64,000 nt of DNA from Dichotomicrobium thermohalophilum. GTDB lineage: Bacteria > Pseudomonadota > Alphaproteobacteria > Rhizobiales > Rhodomicrobiaceae. Below are positions 57,198 through 64,000 of the stretch, in pieces (within the stretch, counting starts at the first letter, position 1; each line of letters opens with the position of its first letter). Under the pieces are notes generated by a model. It made no database searches. It had not been told where the DNA came from and saw only the letters and a program-made list of their open reading frames with translations. The DNA lies in NCBI RefSeq assembly GCF_003550175.1, contig NZ_QXDF01000001.1, forward strand, positions 1,636,501 to 1,700,500. The letters run 5' to 3'. Position numbers and translations under genes: made by a program.

Positions 57198-58154
57198 ATG
57201 ACGCAGGCGGCTTTTACATTCCCCGGCCAGGGCAGCCAGCATGTCGGCATGGGCGTCGACCTCGCCCGCAACTTCGCGGCCGCCCGCGCGGTCTTCGAGG
57301 AAGTGGATGAGGTGCTCGGTCAGGACCTCTCGGGGCTGATGCGCGAGGGGCCGGAGGATGAGTTGACGCTCACCGAAAACGCACAGCCCGCGCTGATGGC
57401 GGTGTCGATGGCGGTGATGCGCGTGCTGGAACAGGAGCATGGGTTTTCGCTGGCCGATCAGGCGCGCTATGTCGCTGGCCATTCACTAGGTGAATACTCC
57501 GCGCTGGCCGCCGCCGGATCGCTGTCCATCGCTGATGCGGCGCGGCTACTGCGCACGCGCGGGCAGGCCATGCAGCAGGCGGTGCCGGTCGGCGCCGGCG
57601 CGATGGCCGCGCTGATGGGGCTCGACCTCGACACGGTGCACGACGTGGCCCGCAAGGCCGCCGAGAGCGATGTCTGCCAGGTGGCGAACGACAACGCGCC
57701 GGGGCAGGTTGTCATCAGCGGTTCGAGGGCGGCGGTTGACCGCGCGGTGGAGCTGGCGCGCGAACGGGGCGCGCGGCGCAGCGTGCTGCTGCCCGTCAGT
57801 GCGCCGTTCCATTGTGAGCTGATGCAGCCGGCGGCCGATCGCATGGCCGAAGCCCTGAACGAGGTGACGATCAAGGCCCCGAGTGTGCCCGTCGTGGTCA
57901 ATGTGCGGGCCCGGCCTGAGAGCGAGCCGGATGAACTGCGCCAGCGTCTGGTCGAGCAGGTGACCGGCACGGTCCGCTGGCGGGAGACGATCGAATTCAT
58001 GGCCGGTGAAGGCATAACCCGCATTTACGAAATCGGCGCGGGCAAGGTGCTGAGCGGGCTGGCGCGGCGCATCTCGCGTGAGCTGGAGACCAAGTCTATC
58101 GGCACCGCTGAGGATATTGACGCCGCTAGCAAGGCGCTCGGCGCACAGGCTTGA
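57198..58154 (+). CDS. fabD: Malonyl-CoA:ACP transacylase
   Basis: 318 aa. Loads malonyl groups on ACP. N-terminal FTFPGQGSQHVGMGVDLA, active-site Ser in VAGHSLGEYSALAAAG, Arg region GAMAALMGL and the catalytic His in LLPVSAPFHCELMQPAA. Opens the fabD-fabG-acpP-fabF run and is divergent from rpsF; the adjoining region holds both promoters. Confidence 0.97.
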   Translation: MTQAAFTFPGQGSQHVGMGVDLARNFAAARAVFEEVDEVLGQDLSGLMREGPEDELTLTENAQPALMAVSMAVMRVLEQEHGFSLADQARYVAGHSLGEYSALAAAGSLSIADAARLLRTRGQAMQQAVPVGAGAMAALMGLDLDTVHDVARKAAESDVCQVANDNAPGQVVISGSRAAVDRAVELARERGARRSVLLPVSAPFHCELMQPAADRMAEALNEVTIKAPSVPVVVNVRARPESEPDELRQRLVEQVTGTVRWRETIEFMAGEGITRIYEIGAGKVLSGLARRISRELETKSIGTAEDIDAASKALGAQA

Positions 58155-58201
58155 GCGAAAGACGAGGCAATCCGAGAACCAAGGGCAGGGTGAGGCTCTC
58201 A

Positions 58202-58939
58202 ATGTTCGACTTGACGGGACGCTGCGCGCTGGTAACCGGCGCAACCGGCGGCATCGGCGCGGAACTGGCCGCGGCGCTGCACCGCCAGGGCGCGCACGTG
58301 GCACTGTCCGGGACGCGCAAGCAGCGGCTGGATGAGCTTGCCGCGCAGCTGGGCGAGCGTGTCGCGACCCTGCCATGCGATCTCTCCGACCGCGACGCCG
58401 TGAGCGCCCTGCCGGGCCAGGCGGAAGAGGCGCTGGGTCGTCTCGACATCGTCGTGAATAACGCCGGCATCACCCGCGACAACCTGTTCATGCGGATGAA
58501 GGACGAGGAGTGGGATCAGGTCATTCAGGTGAACCTGACTGCAACCTTCCTCGTTTGCCGGGGCGCGTTGCGCGGGATGATGAAGCGTCGCTTCGGGCGT
58601 ATCATCAACATTGCCTCGATCTCCGGCGTGATCGGCAATCCGGGGCAGGGGAATTACGCCGCATCGAAAGCGGGCATGGTCGGGATGACGAAGTCGCTCG
58701 CCCGCGAAGTCGCACCGCGCGGCATCACGGCGAACTGCATCGCGCCAGGTTTCATCGAAACCGCGATGACCGGCGAACTGAACGACAAGCAGGTCGAGAC
58801 CATCGCCGCCGCGATCCCCTCGGGCACATTCGGCAAGCCCAGCGATATCGCCGCTGCCGCGGTTTATTTGGCCAGCAACGAAGCGGGCTATGTGACCGGC
58901 GAGACCCTGCACGTCAACGGCGGCATGGCAATGGTCTGA
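58202..58939 (+). CDS. fabG: 3-oxoacyl-ACP reductase FabG
   Basis: 245 aa from the ATG after GAGG; a longer frame from 58151 overlaps fabD. NADPH-dependent reductase of fatty-acid elongation. Cofactor loop ALVTGATGGIGAELAAALHR, LDIVVNNAGITRDNLFMRM, active site INIASISGVIGNPGQGNYAA then SKAGMVGMTKSLA, and GETLHVNGGMAMV at the end, the FabG tail. Confidence 0.97.
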   Translation: MFDLTGRCALVTGATGGIGAELAAALHRQGAHVALSGTRKQRLDELAAQLGERVATLPCDLSDRDAVSALPGQAEEALGRLDIVVNNAGITRDNLFMRMKDEEWDQVIQVNLTATFLVCRGALRGMMKRRFGRIINIASISGVIGNPGQGNYAASKAGMVGMTKSLAREVAPRGITANCIAPGFIETAMTGELNDKQVETIAAAIPSGTFGKPSDIAAAAVYLASNEAGYVTGETLHVNGGMAMV

Positions 58940-59205
58940 GCCGATGATGCCCGCCTTCCAGAGACCGCAGAATGTCCCAGTCGCCTGCGTGGACGACCAG
59001 TATGGGACGACTGGTCAGGCATTTGGAAACGTGTTAACAACCCGTGCTTTCGCGCAGGCGGGGCGCAACCGGATGTCCGGTCGCAGCCGCTATCCGCCCT
59101 CTGGCGGAGCCCCAAACGCACAAAGGGTTGCGCGCTAGCCCAGCCCAAGTCTAAATCCCTACTATGGCTTAAGGTTGAGTACATTCTCATCACAGCGAGG
59201 CGAAA

Positions 59206-59445
59206 ATGAGCGATATCTCCGAACGCGTGACGAAGATCGTCGTGGAGCATCTTGGCGTCGAAGCCGATAAAGTGCAGCCGAATGCAAGCTTTATCGACGA
59301 TCTGGGGGCCGACAGCCTCGACACGGTCGAGCTGGTGATGGCGTTCGAGGAAGAATTCAACTGCGAGATCCCGGACGACGCCGCTGAGACCATTCAGACG
59401 GTCGGGGATGCGATCAAGTTCCTGGAAGAGAACGCTGGTTCGTGA
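59206..59445 (+). CDS. acpP: Acyl carrier protein
   Basis: 79 aa, acidic four-helix protein. The phosphopantetheine Ser is in [19 protein letters not shown]. Carries growing acyl chains for FabD/G/F and gives acyl-ACP to LpxA and LpxD. The 266-base upstream gap has three small hairpins (58995-59016, 59068-59081, 59094-59107) and a weak promoter candidate TTGCGC-N18-TAAATC (59128-59157). Confidence 0.98.
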   Translation: MSDISERVTKIVVEHLGVEADKVQPNASFIDDLGADSLDTVELVMAFEEEFNCEIPDDAAETIQTVGDAIKFLEENAGS

Positions 59446-59560
59446 ACATCATGGTCCGTCGGGGATACCCGGTATCGGTCATCGGCCGATAAATCGCACG
59501 CCTTGATGGTCATCGACCCGCAGGGCGGGTATTCCCTTCAACCTACGCAGTGAGTCGTTC

Positions 59561-60847
59561 ATGGCCCACACTCCTCCGTCCGTTCCCTTCCGCCGTGTTG
59601 TCATCACCGGAATGGGTCTTGTCTCCCCGCTTGGCTGTGGCGTGGATGCGTCCTGGCGCCGGATCGTCGCGGGCGAAAGCGGCGCGAAGCGCATCGACGA
59701 GTTCCCCACGGACGATCTGCCATGCAAGGTCGCCTGCTTCATTCCCAAGGGCAACGGCGAAGGGGAGTATAATCCCGACGACTGGATGGAGCCGAAAGAA
59801 CAACGCAAGGTCGATGATTTCATCGTCTTTGCGATGGCAGCCACCGAGCAGGCCCTGACCGACGCCGGCTGGAAACCCGACAGGTACGAGGATCAGATAC
59901 GCACTGGGGTCCTGATCGGATCCGGCATCGGTGGTCTACAGGGAATCGAACACGCCTCGCTGCTTATGGCGGACAAGGGGCCGAGGCGTATCAGCCCGTT
60001 CTTCATTCCGGGGCGGCTGATCAATCTGGCCGGCGGTTATGTGTCGATCCGCTATGGCTTCAAGGGCCCGAACCACGCGGTCGTGACGGCTTGTTCGACA
60101 GGGACCCACGCAATCGGCGATGCCTATCGCCTGGTGGCGCTCGGTGACGCGGACGTGATGGTCGCGGGCGGCACGGAATCGCCGCTGTGCCGGCTGTCGG
60201 TCGCCGGGTTCTCGGCAGCGCGGGCGCTCTCGACGAGCTTCAACGATCAGCCTCAGCGCGCCTCGCGCCCGTTTGACCGCGACCGCGACGGTTTCGTGAT
60301 GGGCGAGGGTGCGGGAATCGTGGTGCTGGAATCCTATGAGCACGCCAAGGCCCGCGGCGCACCGATCTATGGCGAGGTCGTCGGCTACGGACTGTCGGGC
60401 GACGCCTACCACATCACGGCGCCGGCAGAGAACGGCGACGGGGCCTACCGCTGCATGGAGGCCGCGCTCAGGAACGCCGGCATGTCGCCCGGGGAGATCG
60501 GCTATGTGAACGCGCACGGCACCTCCACCCCGATGGGCGACGAGATCGAGGTGGGGGCGGTGGAGCGACTGTTCGGCGAGGCGGCCAACGGCCTCATCAT
60601 GTCCTCGACGAAATCTGCAGTCGGGCACCTCCTGGGGGCGGCCGGAGCGGCGGAGGCGATTTTCGCCACGCTCGTCCTGCGCGATGAGGTCATCCCGCCG
60701 ACGCTGAACCTGGACAATCCATCGATCGAGACGCCGATCGACCTGACGCCGCACGAGGCGAAAAAGGCGCGCGTGGATGCCGTGCTGAGCAACTCGTTCG
60801 GCTTCGGCGGCACCAACGCTTCGTTGATCATCCGTCGCGTAGAGTAA
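59561..60847 (+). CDS. fabF: 3-oxoacyl-ACP synthase II
   Basis: 428 aa. Condensing enzyme of fatty-acid elongation. Thiolase fold with RVVITGMGLVSPLGCGVDAS, catalytic Cys in VVTACSTGTHAIGDAYRLV, His in GYVNAHGTSTPMGDEIEVGA, and the second His in KSAVGHLLGAAGAAEAIF; ends SFGFGGTNASLIIRR. Separated from acpP by 115 bases. Confidence 0.98.
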   Translation: MAHTPPSVPFRRVVITGMGLVSPLGCGVDASWRRIVAGESGAKRIDEFPTDDLPCKVACFIPKGNGEGEYNPDDWMEPKEQRKVDDFIVFAMAATEQALTDAGWKPDRYEDQIRTGVLIGSGIGGLQGIEHASLLMADKGPRRISPFFIPGRLINLAGGYVSIRYGFKGPNHAVVTACSTGTHAIGDAYRLVALGDADVMVAGGTESPLCRLSVAGFSAARALSTSFNDQPQRASRPFDRDRDGFVMGEGAGIVVLESYEHAKARGAPIYGEVVGYGLSGDAYHITAPAENGDGAYRCMEAALRNAGMSPGEIGYVNAHGTSTPMGDEIEVGAVERLFGEAANGLIMSSTKSAVGHLLGAAGAAEAIFATLVLRDEVIPPTLNLDNPSIETPIDLTPHEAKKARVDAVLSNSFGFGGTNASLIIRRVE

Positions 60848-60869
60848 CGGGGCGCACGCGCGATGCCCG

Positions 60870-60886
60870 GGGCGGGGCGACCGCCC
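60870..60886 (+). terminator. Weak terminator candidate after fabF
   Basis: GGGCGG-GGCGA-CCGCCC stem 22 bases past the fabF stop, followed by TCTTGCCATATTT. The stem is short and the tail poor, so readthrough into mltG is likely. Confidence 0.3.
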
Positions 60887-60958
60887 TCTTGCCATATTTG
60901 AACGCGAGTTTGTCAGCGATTTGCGATAGATCGCTGCAACGCAAGGGTTTTCGTCACA

Positions 60959-62281
60959 ATGCCGACCGGCTCGAACGACTGGGACAGCGACGAGCGTTTC
61001 GCCTCGGACAGCTATGTCGGCGGCCGCAACGACTTCAGCGTGCTGCCGCGCAGCCCGTCCGAGGCGCTGGAACCCGACCAGCCACCAGAGGCCCCCAAGG
61101 GGCGCAAGCCCAAGCGCCAGCGTCAGCGTCCATTGTTCGCATTGATGAATGCGGTTTTCACCGCGCTGTTCGTCGGCATGCTCGGCTTCGTCGGCGCATT
61201 CTATTACGCGAAGATGCAGTTTGATAGCGCCGGGCCGCTCAAGCACGACACGGTCATCACGATCCCGCGCGGCGAAGGCGTCAACGCCATTGCCAGCCGG
61301 CTGGAGCGTGAGGGCATCATTCACGATCGCCGCATCTTCATGGCGGCCGTCCTCTATTTCGGCGCGCAGGCCAAGCTCAAGGCGGGAGACTACGCCATCG
61401 AAAGCGGCGCGACCATGCGCTCGGTGCTCGACACGCTTATCGAGGGCGACGCGATCCTCTACAAGGTGACGATCCCCGAAGGCTGGACCAGCCTGCAGAC
61501 GGTGGAGCGGCTCCGCGCGACTCCCGAACTTTCTGGAGAGATCAAGGAGGTCCCGCCAGAAGGTTCCCTGATGCCCGACACCTACCGCTTCGCGCGGAAC
61601 ACGCCGCGCAGCGACATCATCGCGCGGATGCAGGCTGCCCAGGACGAGTTCCTCGAGAAGGTCTGGCCCACGCGCGACCCGAACCTGCCGATCGAGACCA
61701 AGGAGGAAGCCCTGATTCTGGCCTCCATCGTGGAAAAGGAGACCGGGCTCGCTGATGAACGCTCAAAGGTGGCGGGCGTGTTCATCAACCGGCTGCGCAA
61801 GGGGATGCGGCTCGCCTCAGACCCCACGATCATTTACGGGCTTGTCGGGGGCAAGGCCTCCCTCGGCCGGCCGATCTACCGCAGCGAGATCCGCAAGGAG
61901 ACACCCTACAACACCTATGTGATCAAGGGGCTGCCGCCGACTCCGATCGCGAATCCGGGTCGCGCTGCGATCGAGGCGGTCTTGCGCCCGGCTGAAACGG
62001 ACGCGCTGTATTTCGTTGCGGACGGCACAGGCGGTCATGTCTTTGCTGAAACGCTGGCCGAGCACAACCGGAACGTGGCGGAATGGCGCAAGATCGAAAA
62101 GCGCATCCGCGCCGAACAGGCGGCCGCTGAGCGCGAGGCTGAGGCTGAAGAAGCGCAGACGACCGAAACCGCGAGCCGCCCGATGCCGGAGACAGCAGCC
62201 ATGGCGGCAATGGCCGAGGACTCTGCCGTGGCCGCCTCCGCGCCGCCGCCCATTCCGCTGCCGATGCGCGCGCCGCGATGA
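60959..62281 (+). CDS. mltG: Endolytic murein transglycosylase MltG
   Basis: 440 aa. A cytoplasmic Pro/Arg-rich N-terminus, one membrane helix (ALFVGMLGFVGAFYYAKM), a LysM-like segment (TVITIPRGEGVNAIASRLE) and a YceG catalytic domain with ALILASIVEKETGLADERSK (catalytic Glu), VFINRLRKGMRLASDPTIIY and YNTYVIKGLPPTPIANPGRA. Cuts nascent glycan strands and limits their length. The C-terminal 60 residues form an Ala/Glu-rich tail ending in a Pro-rich stretch. Confidence 0.96.
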   Translation: MPTGSNDWDSDERFASDSYVGGRNDFSVLPRSPSEALEPDQPPEAPKGRKPKRQRQRPLFALMNAVFTALFVGMLGFVGAFYYAKMQFDSAGPLKHDTVITIPRGEGVNAIASRLEREGIIHDRRIFMAAVLYFGAQAKLKAGDYAIESGATMRSVLDTLIEGDAILYKVTIPEGWTSLQTVERLRATPELSGEIKEVPPEGSLMPDTYRFARNTPRSDIIARMQAAQDEFLEKVWPTRDPNLPIETKEEALILASIVEKETGLADERSKVAGVFINRLRKGMRLASDPTIIYGLVGGKASLGRPIYRSEIRKETPYNTYVIKGLPPTPIANPGRAAIEAVLRPAETDALYFVADGTGGHVFAETLAEHNRNVAEWRKIEKRIRAEQAAAEREAEAEEAQTTETASRPMPETAAMAAMAEDSAVAASAPPPIPLPMRAPR

Positions 62282-62359
62282 ATATTTGCGCTCTTGTGGT
62301 CGCGGTGTGGTTCAAGCTATTGGTCCTGCACGCAACCGTAATGTTTGAGCAGGATGCCG

Positions 62360-63025
62360 ATGCACGAGCATGGTGAAACCGGCTCCACGCCACAGGAGGC
62401 GCCCCAGCGCAAGGGCTTCATGCTCGTGTTGTCGTCGCCCTCGGGTGCCGGCAAGACTTCCCTGGCCCGAAAGCTGCTTGAGGTCGAAAGCGATATCGCG
62501 CCCTCTATCTCCGTGACAACGCGCTCGCGGCGGCCGACCGAGACCGACGGCGTGGACTACTGGTTCGTCACACCGGAGCAGTTCACGGCAATGCGTGACC
62601 GTGGCGAGTTGCTCGAATGGGCGAATGTTTTCGGCAACCTCTACGGCACGCCGAAGATGCCCGTTGAGCAAACCCTGGAGGCGGGCTCCGACGTTCTCTT
62701 TGACATTGATTGGCAGGGCGGGGCGCAGCTGCGCAAGGCTGCGCCGCATGATGTCGTCTGCGTCTTCATCCTGCCGCCTTCGGCTGAGGCGCTGCGCCAC
62801 CGGCTACGCAGCCGGGCAACAGAAAGCCCCGAGGTGATCGAGAAGCGCCTGGCCGGCGCGCCCCACGAGATCGACGCCTGGCAAGACTACCAGTACGTGA
62901 TCGTCAACGACGACTTTGACCAGAGCCTTGCCAATCTTCGCGCAATTCTGCGGGCCGAGCGTCTGCGGCGCGAGCGGCAGACGCGGCTACCCGAATTCGT
63001 TGCGCAGTTGCAGCAAGAGCTTTAG
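62360..63025 (+). CDS. gmk: Guanylate kinase
   Basis: 221 aa from ATG 62360, 6 bases after AGG; TTG 62345 and ATG 62354 are in frame. Makes GDP from GMP. P-loop [52 protein letters not shown] and [12 protein letters not shown] are the family motifs. The usual intervening yicC gene is absent. Its TAG overlaps the stop of convergent rsmA. Confidence 0.97.
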   Translation: MHEHGETGSTPQEAPQRKGFMLVLSSPSGAGKTSLARKLLEVESDIAPSISVTTRSRRPTETDGVDYWFVTPEQFTAMRDRGELLEWANVFGNLYGTPKMPVEQTLEAGSDVLFDIDWQGGAQLRKAAPHDVVCVFILPPSAEALRHRLRSRATESPEVIEKRLAGAPHEIDAWQDYQYVIVNDDFDQSLANLRAILRAERLRRERQTRLPEFVAQLQQEL

Positions 63026-63888
63026 CCGGCCTTGTCCTTCCGCGCCTCATAAGCGGCTGCGAGACGCGCGAAATCCGCAACGGTGAGCTGTTCCGCGCGG
63101 GCCGTTGGGGCGATTCCGACTTTGGCCAGCAACTCCTCCGCGTCTTCGCTCAGCCGCGCCAGGCTTGCCCGCACCATCTTGCGGCGCTGCCCGAAGGCTG
63201 CAGCCGTGACGGCCGCCAGGCTGGTGAGGCGGCAGGCCGGCGCCGGCGCGGCGCGCGGGGTCAGCGTCACCACGGCCGATGCGACCTTCGGCGGCGGCGT
63301 GAAGGCGGCCGGTGGTAGCGTCAACGCCAGCCGCACCTCGCAGCGCCATTGGGCCAGCACCGAGAGCCGGCCATAAACCTTGCTGCCCGGTGTCGCGATC
63401 AGCCGGTCTGCCACCTCACGCTGGAACATCAGGCACAGCAACTCATACCAGGGTGGCCACGGCTCCACCGAAAGCCAGCCGACCAGGAGCGGCGTCGCGA
63501 CGGAATAGGGCAGGTTGGCGACGACCTTAACGGGGCCGGGCGCATCTTGCACGAGTGCGGCCTGATCGACGCTCAGCGCGTCACCCTCGATGATCTCCAG
63601 GCGTCCGGGATAGTGGGCTGCAATCGCTTCCAGCGCGGGGCGGCAGCGCGTATCCCGTTCGATGGCCACGACTTTCGCCGCGCCTTCCAATAGCAGCGCG
63701 CGCGTCAGGCCGCCGGGGCCGGGGCCGATTTCGAGCACGGTGACATCGTCGAGCGGCGCCGCCGCACGGGCGATACGCCGGGTCAGGTTGAGATCGAGGA
63801 TGAAATTCTGGCCGAGGCTCTTGCGGGCGGTCAGCCCGAGTTTGGCGATCACCTCGCGGAGTGGCGGCAGCCCGTCGGGCGTGCTCAC
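63022..63888 (-). CDS. rsmA: 16S rRNA (adenine(1518)-N(6)/adenine(1519)-N(6))-dimethyltransferase
   Basis: 288 aa from a GTG start that overlaps the pdxA stop by four bases (GTGA). Dimethylates two adenines in helix 45 of 16S rRNA late in 30S assembly. SAM motifs: [46 protein letters not shown] and [18 protein letters not shown] with the catalytic NLPY. The surA-pdxA-rsmA order is standard. Confidence 0.97.
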   Translation of the reverse strand: MSTPDGLPPLREVIAKLGLTARKSLGQNFILDLNLTRRIARAAAPLDDVTVLEIGPGPGGLTRALLLEGAAKVVAIERDTRCRPALEAIAAHYPGRLEIIEGDALSVDQAALVQDAPGPVKVVANLPYSVATPLLVGWLSVEPWPPWYELLCLMFQREVADRLIATPGSKVYGRLSVLAQWRCEVRLALTLPPAAFTPPPKVASAVVTLTPRAAPAPACRLTSLAAVTAAAFGQRRKMVRASLARLSEDAEELLAKVGIAPTARAEQLTVADFARLAAAYEARKDKAG

Positions 63889-64000
63889 GCGAGCCCCTCT
63901 TTCCGCCCCCGGCGAGTCTCGGCCATGTCGGCAGCCAGCCTGAGGGCGGCGATCAGGCTGTCCGGCCGCGCCTTGCCGGTGCCAGCTATGTCGAACGCGG
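63885..64000 (-). CDS. pdxA: 4-hydroxythreonine-4-phosphate dehydrogenase, C-terminal end only
   Basis: Last 37 codons of a gene that continues past the right edge. The reading frame ends [18 protein letters not shown] then [19 protein letters not shown], which matches the conserved PdxA C-terminus (metal and phosphate side of the active site, pyridoxal phosphate synthesis). Position directly before rsmA is typical for pdxA and supports the call. Confidence 0.85.
   Translation of the reverse strand, partial: AFDIAGTGKARPDSLIAALRLAADMAETRRGRKEGLA

Overview
This 64 kb window is a stretch of core chromosome from a GC-rich Gram-negative bacterium, almost certainly an alphaproteobacterium and most like the Hyphomicrobiales. 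The evidence is gene order I recall as typical of that group: rpsB-tsf-pyrH-frr-uppS-cdsA-dxr-rseP-bamA-lpxD-fabZ-lpxA-lpxI-lpxB, ppiD-trpE-trpGDC-moaC-moeA-lexA, tpiA-secG-pyrG, dac-tmk-holB-metG-tatD, rpsF-rpsR-DUF2232-rplI and fabD-fabG-acpP-fabF-mltG-gmk. Further support comes from the Omp25/31-type porins, the use of LpxI, and a GTTC-N7-GTTC LexA box. No genus can be named from the sequence alone.

Layout. 1-1.9 kb: two tandem outer-membrane beta-barrel genes on the minus strand (the first cut by the window edge), with duplicated UUCG-type terminators, one of them orphaned. 2.0-17.5 kb: a long plus-strand run for translation factors, UMP kinase, isoprenoid and phospholipid synthesis, envelope assembly (RseP, BamA) and lipid A (LpxD, FabZ, LpxA, LpxI, LpxB). 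17.5-20.5 kb: gltA and gltX, minus. 20.6-22.8 kb: comEC, plus. 22.8-32.1 kb: a minus-strand run of lexA, moeA, moaC, trpC, trpD, trpG, a SixA-like phosphatase, trpE and ppiD. 32.4-37.1 kb: tpiA, a small exported protein, secG, pyrG and a TAXI-type binding protein, plus. 37.2-38.4 kb: an APC permease, minus. 38.6-45.6 kb: rlpA, a D,D-carboxypeptidase, tmk, holB, metG, tatD and an MBL hydrolase, plus. 45.8-56.8 kb: SDR, purF, cvpA, radA, alr, dnaB, cfa, rplI, a DUF2232 protein, rpsR and rpsF, minus. 57.2-63.0 kb: fabD, fabG, acpP, fabF, mltG and gmk, plus. 63.0-64 kb: rsmA and the 3' end of pdxA, minus.

How the genes work together. The two largest themes are envelope building and translation/replication housekeeping. 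Envelope genes cover lipid A, BamA and RseP, undecaprenyl and CDP-diacylglycerol supply, peptidoglycan remodelling by RlpA, a D,D-carboxypeptidase and MltG, and type II fatty-acid synthesis. Tryptophan and molybdopterin genes sit beside the SOS repressor.

I found no mobile element, CRISPR array, prophage, rRNA or tRNA, and no cluster that looks like an undescribed system. The points worth a second look are small: a 35-bp tandem duplication that changes the end of the TAXI gene, a 133-bp MITE/REP-like element with perfect terminal inverted repeats, a candidate S6:S18-binding leader ahead of rpsF, a helix-hairpin-helix tail on ribosomal protein S2, and a possible remnant of a lost porin gene.
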